Notes: generated by a model not told the origin, from the sequence alone. Positions 1-7,091 are shown, counted from the first letter of the stretch. The stretch: DNA of 10,346 bases from Alphaproteobacteria bacterium (GCA_022822575.1 JAJEBJ010000294.1:1-10346); one strand, 5' to 3'. Numbers and translations: made by a program.

Positions 1-26
1 TGCTCTGCCAGCTGAGCTACGGGCTC
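1..26 (-). tRNA. tRNA, 5' part only (isotype undetermined)
   Basis: Read on the minus strand, the first 26 bases give GAGCCCG (acceptor 5' strand), then U8 A9, then a D arm with stem GCTC/GAGC and a loop carrying the invariant A14 and GG. The match to the canonical tRNA layout is exact up to position 26. The anticodon, T arm and 3' acceptor strand lie beyond the left edge, so the amino acid cannot be assigned; a GAGCCCG acceptor with this D arm would fit several elongator tRNAs. The gene is transcribed away from the neighbouring dioxygenase gene. Confidence 0.88.
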
Positions 27-151
27 TCGCGGAAACGAAGAAAGACCAGGGGGAACGGGCGGCGGGCAACGTAGTGACTGCCTGGCTCCCGGTCAAGTTT
101 CGACCGCTGTTGCCGGTTGTTCCCGTGGTGGAATTGCATGATGCTTGGCGC

Positions 152-1033
152 ATGGCCAGCACACTCCGCACCCCGGGAGATCTCGAAGGGCTCAGGCAGG
201 ACCTTGACCGCTTCGGGTACTGCATGGCCGAAGGCGTGCTCGATGCAGAGAGGCTCGGCCATGCCATCAAGGCGGTAGAGCGCGCCGCCGAACGTGGAAA
301 GCAGCCCTCGGCGGATGCCGATGAATGGCGGCTTGCCGGCGATGAATGGGTGGTCCTCATAGCCGGTGAATGCGGTCTCGACGATGTCGCAACCCATCCC
401 CTCGCCCTTGCCATGGCACGCCACCTGCTCGGCGAGCGCATCCTGCTTTCGGGATACACCGCACACGTCATTCACCCGGGCAACGAAGAAATGGACCTTC
501 ATACCGACCAGTGGTGGCTGCCCCGCGCCGTGCGCCCGGGAGAATCGCAGAACCGCCCGGGCGCCATCACACGCGCCGTGCCCCACTACGGACCACCGAC
601 TGTCTCGTGCCATCCGATCAACCCCGCCGTGGTCATCAATGTCATGTGGGCAATCAGTGACTTCACAGGCGCCAACGGCTGTACCCGCCTGGTTCCCGGC
701 AGCCATCTCTCCGGCTGCGAGCCGGATCCGGACAAGACATTTGCGACAGTGCATGCGGAGGCACCGGCCGGCAGTGTGGTCATGTGGGATGCCCGTACAT
801 GGCATGGCTCTGGCCGCAATACGACAGATGCCAGCCGCATCGGTGTGAGCATCACCTACTGCGGCCCACAGTTCCGGCAGCTGCAGAACCATACGCAGGC
901 GGTCCGGCCCGAGACCCACGCATCGCTCGACGACACCATGCGGACTCTGCTGGGATTTCGCCTCTTCTCGAGCTACGGCGCCACTGATGACGATGAGGCC
1001 ACATTCGCCCGACCCGGTTACGAGCGGCCCTGA
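152..1033 (+). CDS. Phytanoyl-CoA dioxygenase (PhyH) family protein
   Basis: A non-heme Fe(II)/2-oxoglutarate oxygenase of the PhyH family, probably cytosolic, hydroxylating an unidentified small molecule. Numbered from the ATG at 152 (293 aa), the facial triad is visible: H117 and D119 in LHTDQWW, and H218 in the segment WDARTWHGSGRN. R229, eleven residues after the distal His, is the likely 2-oxoglutarate-binding arginine. The motif GCTRLVPGSH (about residues 176-185) is typical of the family, and the N-terminus has the usual helix followed by the FGYCMAEGVL strand. The start is uncertain: a GTG at 74 would add 26 residues with no family resemblance and has only a weak upstream GGCGGG. The ATG at 152 places the family's N-terminus at once but lacks a clear ribosome binding site. 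It is not part of the neighbouring operon: it diverges from the tRNA and converges on tgt. Family assignment is firm; the substrate is unknown, because this family covers syringomycin-type halogenases, ectoine hydroxylase and many uncharacterised enzymes. An Asp (not Ala/Gly) in the HxD motif argues against a halogenase. Confidence 0.88.
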   Translation: MASTLRTPGDLEGLRQDLDRFGYCMAEGVLDAERLGHAIKAVERAAERGKQPSADADEWRLAGDEWVVLIAGECGLDDVATHPLALAMARHLLGERILLSGYTAHVIHPGNEEMDLHTDQWWLPRAVRPGESQNRPGAITRAVPHYGPPTVSCHPINPAVVINVMWAISDFTGANGCTRLVPGSHLSGCEPDPDKTFATVHAEAPAGSVVMWDARTWHGSGRNTTDASRIGVSITYCGPQFRQLQNHTQAVRPETHASLDDTMRTLLGFRLFSSYGATDDDEATFARPGYERP

Positions 1034-1052
1034 ACGGACCCGACCCGTCCGT
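1034..1052. terminator. Hairpin filling the gap between convergent PhyH gene and tgt
   Basis: ACGGAC (1034-1039) and GTCCGT (1047-1052) form a perfect 6-bp stem with a 7-nt loop. It starts directly after the PhyH stop and reaches the last base of the tgt stop, so it spans the whole gap between the two convergent genes. Neither strand has a T run after it, so it is not a classical intrinsic terminator. A shared bidirectional weak terminator or 3'-end stabiliser is inferred from position only. Confidence 0.35.
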
Positions 1053-2152
1053 CATTGATCAGCCGGTTGTTCGGGCCAGGCCAACCGGTCGAGGGTTCCC
1101 TTCTCGATGGCCTTGCGAACGTCGGCCATGAAATCCTGATAGTAGGTGAGGTTGTGCAGTGACAGCAGGACTGGTCCCAGCATCTCGCCGCAGCGGAACA
1201 GGTGGTGCAGATAGGCTCTCGAATGGTCCCGGCACGCCGGGCAGCGGCAGCCAGGATCGAGCGGCTGCGAATCGTCGCGATGACGGGCATTCCGGATATT
1301 GAGCGTCCCATGCCTGAGGAAGGCCTGGCCGGTTCTCCCGGAGCGGCTGGGGAGAACACAGTCGAACATGTCGATGCCGCGGGCCACGGCGCCGATGATG
1401 TCGTCCGGGCGCCCCACCCCCATGAGATAGCGCGGCCTGTCTGCCGGGAGATGATCCACCACACGGTCCAGGACCCGGAACATCTCCTCTTGGCCTTCTC
1501 CCACCGCCAGGCCACCGACAGCGTAGCCCTCGAATCCGATGGACTGCAGCGCGCGGGCGCTGGCCAGGCGCAGATCATCGTGCACGCCTCCCTGCACGAT
1601 CCCGAAGAGGCCGTAGCCTTCCCGGGGACGGAAAGCTCTTCTGCAGCGCTCGGCCCAGCGCATGGAGCGTTCCATGGAGTGTAGCGCCCTCTCGCGCGTC
1701 GCCGGATGTTCGGTGCATTCATCGAGAACCATGGTGACGGTCGAGTCGAGACAGTCCTGAATCTCCACCGAGCGTTCAGGCGTGAGTTCATGCTGACTGC
1801 CGTCAACATGGCTGCGGAAGACGGCCCCCTCCTCAGTGACCTTGCTCAGACCCTTGAGCGAAAAGATCTGGAAGCCGCCACTATCGGTCAGGACGGGGCC
1901 CGGCCAGTTCATGAACTGCCTCAGCCCGCCCAGATCCCGGATTCTGCCTGCTCCGGGGCGCAACATGAGATGATAGGTGTTGCCGAGAAGCATGGAGACC
2001 CCGGCTTCCTGCAGATCGCCGGTCATCACACCCTTGACGGTGGCAGCCGTCCCCACCGGCATGAACACCGGTGTCTCGACGTCGCCGTGGGCAGTCGCCA
2101 GGACACCCGTACGCGCCTTTCCGCAGGTCGTCCGGCAGCGCCAGGTCAGCAT
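1052..2152 (-). CDS. tgt: Queuine tRNA-ribosyltransferase (tRNA-guanine transglycosylase)
   Basis: Tgt exchanges guanine-34 in GUN-anticodon tRNAs (Asp, Asn, His, Tyr) for the queuosine precursor preQ1. The protein is 366 aa, close to the usual bacterial length. The (beta/alpha)8 enzyme's key residues are all visible: D90 in LTDSGGFQ (base binding/acid-base), D264 in IDMFDCVLPSR (the nucleophile), and the zinc ligands C302, C304, C307 and H333. These positions coincide with those known for the E. coli enzyme. The open frame extends upstream to 2263, but the ATG at 2152 was chosen because it has an AAGGAG five bases upstream and because the family's N-terminus begins here. The start overlaps the end of queA by 7 bp, suggesting translational coupling between two steps of the same pathway. 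It is the last gene of the minus-strand run. Confidence 0.97.
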   Translation of the reverse strand: MLTWRCRTTCGKARTGVLATAHGDVETPVFMPVGTAATVKGVMTGDLQEAGVSMLLGNTYHLMLRPGAGRIRDLGGLRQFMNWPGPVLTDSGGFQIFSLKGLSKVTEEGAVFRSHVDGSQHELTPERSVEIQDCLDSTVTMVLDECTEHPATRERALHSMERSMRWAERCRRAFRPREGYGLFGIVQGGVHDDLRLASARALQSIGFEGYAVGGLAVGEGQEEMFRVLDRVVDHLPADRPRYLMGVGRPDDIIGAVARGIDMFDCVLPSRSGRTGQAFLRHGTLNIRNARHRDDSQPLDPGCRCPACRDHSRAYLHHLFRCGEMLGPVLLSLHNLTYYQDFMADVRKAIEKGTLDRLAWPEQPADQ

Positions 2153-3183
2153 GGTGGCTCCTTCGCCAGCAGGCAGGCATCGCCGTAGCTGTAGAAACGG
2201 TAGCCCCTGTCGATGGCTTCCCGGTAGGCACGCTTCATGATGCCGGTGCCGAGAAAGGCACACACGAGCATGAAGAGCGTTGAACGGGGCAGGTGAAAGT
2301 TGGTGATCAGGGCGTCGATGGCCCGGAACCTGTGGCCCGGCGTGATGAAGAGAGTGGTGTCACCGCAATACGGGTGCACGACGCCGGAGTCGTCAACCGC
2401 GCTTTCGAGAAGACGCACGGAGGTCGTTCCGACAGCAATGACCCGCCCACCGGATTGCCGCACGGCGTTGATCCGGTCTGCGGCCTCCGGAGAGATCTCT
2501 CCCCACTCCCCCTGCATCTCGTGATCGCGGACCGCGTTCGTGCGGACCGGCATAAAGGTGCCAGGACCCACATGCAGCGTGACGGCGACGCGCCCGATTC
2601 CCGCCGCAGCGAGGGCCTCGAGCAACCGGTCCGTAAAGTGAAGTCCGGCGGTCGGAGCCGCGACGGCCCCGGCATTGAGGGCGAAGACGGTCTGATAGTC
2701 GCTACGGTCGCGCTCGTCTGCATGACGCCGGATGTAGGGCGGCAATGGCATCACGCCGTGGCGCTCGAGATGGGCCAGGAATCTCTCCTTCGGCATGCCG
2801 ACATCGAGAATGACGGCTCCGTTCGCTTCCCTGGCGACGACAATGGCAGAAACGTCGCCCGGCAACGAGACGCTCTCGCCCGGCTTGAGCTTGCGGGCCG
2901 GGCGGGCGAGAACCCGCCACAGGCGATCGCCTTCACAGCCCACAGCGGTGATTTCGACTGAGGCGCCAGCAGTCTGTCCGGTCATGCGGACAGGCACGAC
3001 CCGGGTATCATTGACCACGAGAATGTCGCCCGGTTCGAGAAGTCGGGGGAGGTCTGCGAAGACGTGGTGTGTGTGGCCGCCCGCTTCATCGACACACAGA
3101 AGACGCGCTGCATCGCGAGGTTCCGCCGGACGTGTCGCGATCCTGTCGGAAGGGAGCTCGAAGTCGAATGTACCGACCCGCAT
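2146..3183 (-). CDS. queA: S-adenosylmethionine:tRNA ribosyltransferase-isomerase
   Basis: QueA transfers and isomerises the ribosyl part of S-adenosylmethionine onto preQ1-modified tRNA, giving epoxyqueuosine, the step after Tgt. The 345-aa length is normal for the family. Conserved blocks can be read in order: VVNDTRV (56-62), PPYIRR (148-153), DYQTVFA followed by GAVAAPTAGLHFT (162-184), LHVGPGTF (203-210), GTTSVRLLES (252-261), TNFHLPRSTLFMLV (294-307) and RFYSYGDACLL (329-339). The ATG at 3183 opens directly on the family N-terminus (MRVGTFDFELP) and is preceded by TGAGG, in which the coaD stop codon is embedded. The gene is 5 bp from coaD and overlaps tgt by 7 bp. Adjacency of queA and tgt is common in bacteria and fits their consecutive roles. 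Other queuosine genes (queCDEF, queG) are not in this window. Confidence 0.97.
   Translation of the reverse strand: MRVGTFDFELPSDRIATRPAEPRDAARLLCVDEAGGHTHHVFADLPRLLEPGDILVVNDTRVVPVRMTGQTAGASVEITAVGCEGDRLWRVLARPARKLKPGESVSLPGDVSAIVVAREANGAVILDVGMPKERFLAHLERHGVMPLPPYIRRHADERDRSDYQTVFALNAGAVAAPTAGLHFTDRLLEALAAAGIGRVAVTLHVGPGTFMPVRTNAVRDHEMQGEWGEISPEAADRINAVRQSGGRVIAVGTTSVRLLESAVDDSGVVHPYCGDTTLFITPGHRFRAIDALITNFHLPRSTLFMLVCAFLGTGIMKRAYREAIDRGYRFYSYGDACLLAKEPPC
2158..2163 (-). promoter_or_regulatory. Ribosome binding site of tgt, inside queA
   Basis: AAGGAG on the minus strand, five bases before the tgt ATG and lying inside the last codons of queA. It decides the tgt start against longer in-frame alternatives that would reach back to 2263. 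Confidence 0.75.
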
Positions 3184-3188
3184 CGGCC

Positions 3189-3692
3189 TCAGGAGATGGC
3201 CCTGGACAGCCGCCGGGCAACGCGTTCTGGAACGAAGCTCGCGAAGTCGCCCCCCAGCAGCGCCACTTCCTTGACCAGGCGCGATGAAATGAACGTGTGG
3301 CGTTCCGATGCCATGAGGAACACCGTTTCAACCTCGGGCTCCATGCGGGCGTTCATGCCCGCCATCTGGAACTCGTAGTCGAAATCGCTGACGGCACGCA
3401 GTCCGCGGATGATCACGCTGGCGCCGCACTCTTTGGCAAATGCCACCAGAAGACCGTTGATGGGACGCACATCGATGCTCGCAAGTCCAGATGCATCCGA
3501 GAGTTCCGACAGTTCCTGCTCGAGCATCTCCACGCGTTCATCGTAACCGAAGAGGGGGCTCTTGCCGGTGTTGACAGCCACGCCGACGATGAGCCTATCC
3601 ACCAGCGTGCGGGCCCTGGAAATGACGTCGATATGCCCATTGGTCACGGGATCGAACGACCCCGGATAGACGCCAACCCTGCTCACGTTCAT
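3189..3692 (-). CDS. coaD: Phosphopantetheine adenylyltransferase (PPAT)
   Basis: CoaD transfers AMP from ATP to 4'-phosphopantetheine to give dephospho-CoA, the penultimate step of coenzyme A synthesis, in the cytosol. The 167-aa protein is of normal length and is a nucleotidyltransferase with an HxGH-type fold. The nucleotide-binding signature lies in GVYPGSFDPVTNGH (7-20), where the motif reads TNGH as is usual in CoaD. Further family blocks are IIRGLRAVSDFDYE (94-107) and the C-terminal ISSRLVKEVA (135-144), which contributes to ATP binding. The ATG at 3692 has a strong GGGGAAGG four bases upstream. The gene sits 29 bp after gyrA and 5 bp before queA, so it is probably co-transcribed with both; no metabolic link to these neighbours is evident. 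Confidence 0.97.
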   Translation of the reverse strand: MNVSRVGVYPGSFDPVTNGHIDVISRARTLVDRLIVGVAVNTGKSPLFGYDERVEMLEQELSELSDASGLASIDVRPINGLLVAFAKECGASVIIRGLRAVSDFDYEFQMAGMNARMEPEVETVFLMASERHTFISSRLVKEVALLGGDFASFVPERVARRLSRAIS

Positions 3693-3710
3693 CAGACCTT
3701 CCCCGGATCG

Positions 3711-3728
3711 CCCCTGACGCGTCAGGGG
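3711..3728 (-). repeat. Perfect 18-bp palindrome across the gyrA stop codon
   Basis: CCCCTGACGCGTCAGGGG equals its own reverse complement. In the minus-strand transcript it can fold as a 7-bp stem (CCCCTGA/TCAGGGG) with a CGCG loop. The gyrA TGA is the last three bases of the 5' arm, and the 3' arm ends seven bases before the GGGGAAGG ribosome binding site of coaD. No T run follows, so it does not look like a terminator. It might modulate read-through, mRNA decay or coaD translation, but that is inference. Confidence 0.6.
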
Positions 3729-6421
3729 TCCCCGTTGTCTTCTTCCTGGACCAACGCCACCGATACCACTTTCGTGCCTTCGGTGACACGGAAGAGATGC
3801 ACGCCACGGGTGTTGCGCCCGGCAATGCGTATCTTGTCGACCGGACTTCGGATCAACTGGCCACTGTCGGAGACGAGCACGATCTGGTCACTGTCGACGA
3901 CGGGAAAGGAGGCGACGACTTCGGCGCGACCCATCTCCTCGCCACGATCGAGTCCCATGTTGACGATTCCCTGCCCGCCCCGCCCGGTGACGCGGTACTC
4001 GTAGGCCGAGCTGCGCTTGCCCAGACCGTCATTCGCCACGGTGAGCAAGAACTGCTCCCTGCGGCGCAGTTCTTCGTAGACCTCGTCCGCAATGCCCGGC
4101 GCGTCGTCCGTCTCTTCCTGGTCGGACCGCCGTTCTAGCCCCGCCCGTCTCAGGTAGGCCGACCTGACATCCGGGTTGATGTCGATGTGATCGAGGACGG
4201 TCATGTCGATGACGGTGTCACCGTCCGCAAGACGGATGCCCCTCACGCCTGTGGAGGTTCGCCCGGCGAACGTGCGTATGGCGTCGACGGGAAAGCGGAT
4301 GGCGCGTCCCTGGCGGGTGAACAGCAGGATGTCCTGGTCCTCGCGACAGGTCTTGACGCCAATCAGCCGCTCGCCTTCCTCCAGTTTCATGGCGATGAGA
4401 CCATTCCTTCGGATATTGGCAAAATCCGACAGCCGGTTGCGTCGTATCGTGCCCTGCGCCGTCGCGAACACCACGTGCAGATCGTCCCAGATCGCTTCGT
4501 CAATCGGCATGGGCATGACCGTTGAGATCGTCTCGCCGTCCTCAAGCGGCAGCAGGTTGACAAAGGCCTTGCCGCGCGCCTGCGGCGTGGCCATGGGCAG
4601 GCGGTAGGTCTTGAGACGAAAGACAAGGCCGGAGGTGGCGAAGAACAGGACCCAGGCGTGGGTGTTGACCACGAACACCTGGTTGACGACATCCTCGTCG
4701 CGGATCGACATGCCACTGCGTCCCTTGCCACCGCGGCGTTGTGCCCGGTAGTCAGCAAGCGGCACCCGCTTGACGTAGCCGTTGAGACTGACGGTGACAA
4801 CCATGTCCTCCGGCTGGATCAGGTCCTCATCGGTCCTGTCGAACACCTCCTCGCCGAGTTCCGTGCGCCGTTCATTTGCGAACTCGTCACGCAACGCGAC
4901 AAGTTCTCCGCGAATGAGCTCCATCAGACGTTCCCGAGACGACAGAATCGCAAGGTGGCCTTCGATGTTCTCCGCTAGACCCTTGAGTTCGGTGATAATC
5001 TTCTCTCTCTCCAGGCCAGTCAGCCGCTGCAGTCGCAGTTCCAGAATGGCGCGGGCCTGCTCGAGAGAGAGACGATAGACACCGTCTTCGCGCAACCGGG
5101 CGAGGGACTCGGCGCCCTCGATCAATCCGAGTACCGGTTCGACCACTGCGGCATGCCAGGTCCTCGCCATCAGCTGCGTGCGCGCATCCTCCGGATTGGC
5201 GGAATTGCGGATGAGTGCCACCACTTCGTCGACTTCCGTCACGGCGATGGCAAGGCCGATCAGCTGGTGCGCGCGTTCCTGCATGCGCGCAAGTTCATGA
5301 CTCAACCGCCGGGTAACCACCTCTTCGCGGAAACGGATGAACCGGGCAATGATGTCGAGAAGTGACATCTGGCGGGGCTGTCCTGTCTCGTCCAGGGCCA
5401 GCATGTTGACCGCAAAGACGATCTGTAGCGGCGTGTAGTGCCACAGCTGGTTGAGCACGACATCGGACATCGCATCGCGCTTGAGCTCGATCACCACCCG
5501 GACTCCGTGACGGTCGCTCTCGTCTCGCAGTTCGTGAATCCCTTCCACGCGCTTGTCCCGGACCAGTTCGGAGATGCGCTCGATCAGCCGCGCCTTGTTC
5601 ACCTGATAGGGAACCTCGGTCACGATGATCGCCTCGCGTCCCTTGCGCACTTCCTCGATGTGAGTGCGCGCGCGCACGACGATTCGCCCCCTTCCCGAAA
5701 GATAGGCATCCCGCACACCGGCCTGTCCCATGACCATCGCTCCGGTGGGAAAGTCGGGACACGGTACGTAACGCAGGAGTTCACCTGCTTCGATCCGAGG
5801 ATCGTCTATGAATGCGCAACATGCATCGATGACCTCACCCAGATTGTGAGGCGGGATGTTGGTCGCCATGCCCACCGCAATGCCGGCGCTGCCGTTGACC
5901 ACGAGGTTGGGAAAGCAGGCCGGCAGCACCACAGGCTCCGACTCGCTGCCATCGTAGTTGTCGCGAAAATCCACCGTGTCGTGGTCGATGTCGGAAAGCA
6001 GGCTGGACGCGATGCGGGCGAGCCTTGCCTCGGTGTAGCGCATGGCAGCCGGTGGGTCGGCATCCATGGAACCGAAGTTCCCCTGGCCATCGACAAGCGG
6101 CGAACGCATGGTGAAAGTCTGCGCCATCCTCACCATGGCGTCATAGATCGCGCTGTCACCGTGGGGGTGGTAGCGAGCCATCACGTCGCCGACGATGCGG
6201 GCCGACTTCCGGTAGGGACGATCGGCGGTGTAGCCAGCTTCGCCCATTGCATAGAGAATGCGCCGCTGGACCGGCTTGAGGCCATCGCGAACGTCGGGAA
6301 GGGCCCGCGACACGATGACACTCATGGCATAATCGAGATAGCTCCTGCGCAGTTCATCCTCGATGGAAACCGGCGCGATGGCATCCGAAGAAACCGGATC
6401 GGTCACGTCACGTCCCGACAT
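3722..6421 (-). CDS. gyrA: DNA gyrase subunit A
   Basis: GyrA is the DNA breakage-reunion subunit of type II topoisomerase gyrase (A2B2 with GyrB), which introduces negative supercoils using ATP. It has 899 aa. The N-terminal domain carries the catalytic Y129 in AAMRYTEARL. The quinolone-resistance region HPHGDSAIYD has S90 and D94, equivalent to E. coli S83 and D87, so both are in the quinolone-sensitive state. A coiled-coil arm follows (about 365-530). The GyrA box QRRGGKG is at 561-567 and opens the C-terminal DNA-wrapping beta-pinwheel, confirming gyrase rather than ParC. Residues about 745-790 form a charged insertion within the pinwheel, as I recall from alphaproteobacterial GyrA. The ATG at 6421 starts the usual short variable leader before PVSIEDELRRSYLDYAMSVIVSRALPD, but it lacks an obvious Shine-Dalgarno sequence; a GTG five codons downstream is an alternative. 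It lies 29 bp after ssb and 29 bp before coaD. Confidence 0.98.
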   Translation of the reverse strand: MSGRDVTDPVSSDAIAPVSIEDELRRSYLDYAMSVIVSRALPDVRDGLKPVQRRILYAMGEAGYTADRPYRKSARIVGDVMARYHPHGDSAIYDAMVRMAQTFTMRSPLVDGQGNFGSMDADPPAAMRYTEARLARIASSLLSDIDHDTVDFRDNYDGSESEPVVLPACFPNLVVNGSAGIAVGMATNIPPHNLGEVIDACCAFIDDPRIEAGELLRYVPCPDFPTGAMVMGQAGVRDAYLSGRGRIVVRARTHIEEVRKGREAIIVTEVPYQVNKARLIERISELVRDKRVEGIHELRDESDRHGVRVVIELKRDAMSDVVLNQLWHYTPLQIVFAVNMLALDETGQPRQMSLLDIIARFIRFREEVVTRRLSHELARMQERAHQLIGLAIAVTEVDEVVALIRNSANPEDARTQLMARTWHAAVVEPVLGLIEGAESLARLREDGVYRLSLEQARAILELRLQRLTGLEREKIITELKGLAENIEGHLAILSSRERLMELIRGELVALRDEFANERRTELGEEVFDRTDEDLIQPEDMVVTVSLNGYVKRVPLADYRAQRRGGKGRSGMSIRDEDVVNQVFVVNTHAWVLFFATSGLVFRLKTYRLPMATPQARGKAFVNLLPLEDGETISTVMPMPIDEAIWDDLHVVFATAQGTIRRNRLSDFANIRRNGLIAMKLEEGERLIGVKTCREDQDILLFTRQGRAIRFPVDAIRTFAGRTSTGVRGIRLADGDTVIDMTVLDHIDINPDVRSAYLRRAGLERRSDQEETDDAPGIADEVYEELRRREQFLLTVANDGLGKRSSAYEYRVTGRGGQGIVNMGLDRGEEMGRAEVVASFPVVDSDQIVLVSDSGQLIRSPVDKIRIAGRNTRGVHLFRVTEGTKVVSVALVQEEDNGDP

Positions 6422-6450
6422 GCGCTATCGACTGACCGCAGGTGTGGCGC

Positions 6451-6927
6451 TCAGAAGGGGATTCCGTCGTCGAAATCCGATGAAGGCCCGTCGGAGACGG
6501 GCGGCCCGGAATCCGGGACCTCGCTCCACGGCGTCTGCTGCGGACCGCCACCGTCGTCGATGCGGGGTGCGCCCCCTCCCCGGCTGTCGAGCATCACCAT
6601 CGTGCCTCCAAAGCCCCGCACCGCGACTTCCGTCGAATAGCGATCCTGGCCGCTCTGATCCTGCCACTTGCGGGTCTGCAGCTCGCCCTCGATGTAAACT
6701 TTCGAACCCTTCCTCAGGTAGCGCTCGGCGATCTCCGCCACCCTGCCGAAGATGACCACCCGGTGCCACTCGGTGCGCTCCTTCTTCTCACCCGTCTGGC
6801 GGTCGTTCCAGGTCTGGCTGGTGGCAAGCGAAAAGTTGGCGACGGCGTCTCCCGATGGCATCCGGCGGATCTCCGGATCACGTCCGAGATTGCCCACCAA
6901 TATGACCTTGTTGACACTTCCCGCCAT
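6451..6927 (-). CDS. ssb: Single-stranded DNA-binding protein
   Basis: SSB coats single-stranded DNA as a tetramer in replication, recombination and repair and recruits partners through its acidic tail. It is 158 aa. The OB fold spans about residues 1-112 (from MAGSVNKVILVGNLGRDPE through the VYIEGEL strand to VAVRGFGGTMVML). The base-stacking residues W40, W54, F60 and W88 fall at the same positions as in E. coli SSB. A Gly/Pro-rich, low-complexity linker (about 115-150) leads to the canonical tip DFDDGIPF. The open frame reaches back to 7032, but the ATG at 6927 is chosen because the conserved N-terminus begins there and GGAGAT lies five bases upstream. It is the first gene of the minus-strand run and is divergent from uvrA, an arrangement also seen in E. 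coli. Confidence 0.97.
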   Translation of the reverse strand: MAGSVNKVILVGNLGRDPEIRRMPSGDAVANFSLATSQTWNDRQTGEKKERTEWHRVVIFGRVAEIAERYLRKGSKVYIEGELQTRKWQDQSGQDRYSTEVAVRGFGGTMVMLDSRGGGAPRIDDGGGPQQTPWSEVPDSGPPVSDGPSSDFDDGIPF

Positions 6928-6932
6928 CTGGC

Positions 6933-6938
6933 ATCTCC
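6933..6938 (-). promoter_or_regulatory. Ribosome binding site of ssb
   Basis: GGAGAT on the minus strand, five bases before the ATG at 6927. It supports this start over the upstream in-frame alternatives. Confidence 0.65.
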
Positions 6939-7034
6939 ACGTACATGACCGGTGAATGGGGTGTATCCTTGAGCATATCAGGGGTTTGCCGACGGTGCAT
7001 GAAGAACTGCTCCGCCTATCCACAGACCACACTC

Positions 7035-7045
7035 TTGCCAGGCAA
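7035..7045. repeat. Short inverted repeat over the uvrA -35
   Basis: TTGCCAGGCAA is a perfect 5+1+5 inverted repeat whose left half is the predicted -35 hexamer. A repressor or activator could bind here, but chance cannot be excluded at this length. Confidence 0.45.
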
Positions 7046-7063
7046 CACGCCTCCCCATTAAGT
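7035..7063 (+). promoter_or_regulatory. Predicted sigma70-type promoter of uvrA
   Basis: TTGCCA (7035-7040, five of six bases of TTGACA) is followed after 17 bp by TTAAGT (7058-7063, three of six of TATAAT). Transcription would start near 7070, leaving a leader of about 20 nt before the uvrA ATG. The -35 is good, the -10 poor, so this is tentative. Both elements lie within inverted repeats. Confidence 0.4.
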
Positions 7064-7071
7064 AGGGAGGC
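7049..7071. repeat. Inverted repeat flanking the uvrA -10
   Basis: GCCTCCC (7049-7055) and GGGAGGC (7065-7071) are perfect 7-bp inverted arms separated by the 9-nt, AT-richer CATTAAGTA that contains the predicted -10. Possible roles are an operator for a dimeric regulator, or, if transcription starts further upstream, a hairpin in the 5' leader just ahead of the uvrA ribosome binding site. Confidence 0.55.
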
Positions 7072-7091
7072 AGGGGCGACACGGAACCACC

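Larger units (their letters stand above)
6928..7091. promoter_or_regulatory. Divergent control region between ssb and uvrA
   Basis: These 164 bp separate two divergent start codons and must hold the promoters of uvrA and of the ssb-led operon. The uvrA side has a plausible promoter with inverted repeats (separate entries). On the ssb side I see only weak candidates, for example TTCATG, a 17-bp spacer and TGATAT on the minus strand, and do not call one. I found no pair of half-sites matching the alphaproteobacterial LexA box (GTTC-N7-GTTC) or the gammaproteobacterial CTGT-N8-ACAG box. Confidence 0.7.

Noticed and set aside
17..919. Open frame of 300 codons on the minus strand opposite the PhyH gene
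   Set aside because: Its translation shows no recognisable motifs and it runs into the tRNA, whereas the plus strand encodes the full iron-ligand triad.
5992..6180. Possible quinolone-resistance substitutions in GyrA
   Set aside because: S90 and D94, equivalent to E. coli S83 and D87, are the unmutated residues.
5438..6640. Open frame of 400 codons on the plus strand, antisense to gyrA
   Set aside because: It lies opposite the most conserved part of gyrA, resembles no family, and arises from GC-rich codon bias that leaves the opposite strand free of stops.
7010..7025. Possible gammaproteobacterial LexA box near CTGCTCC...CCACAG in the ssb-uvrA gap
   Set aside because: The half-sites are imperfect and the spacing is too long for CTGT-N8-ACAG.
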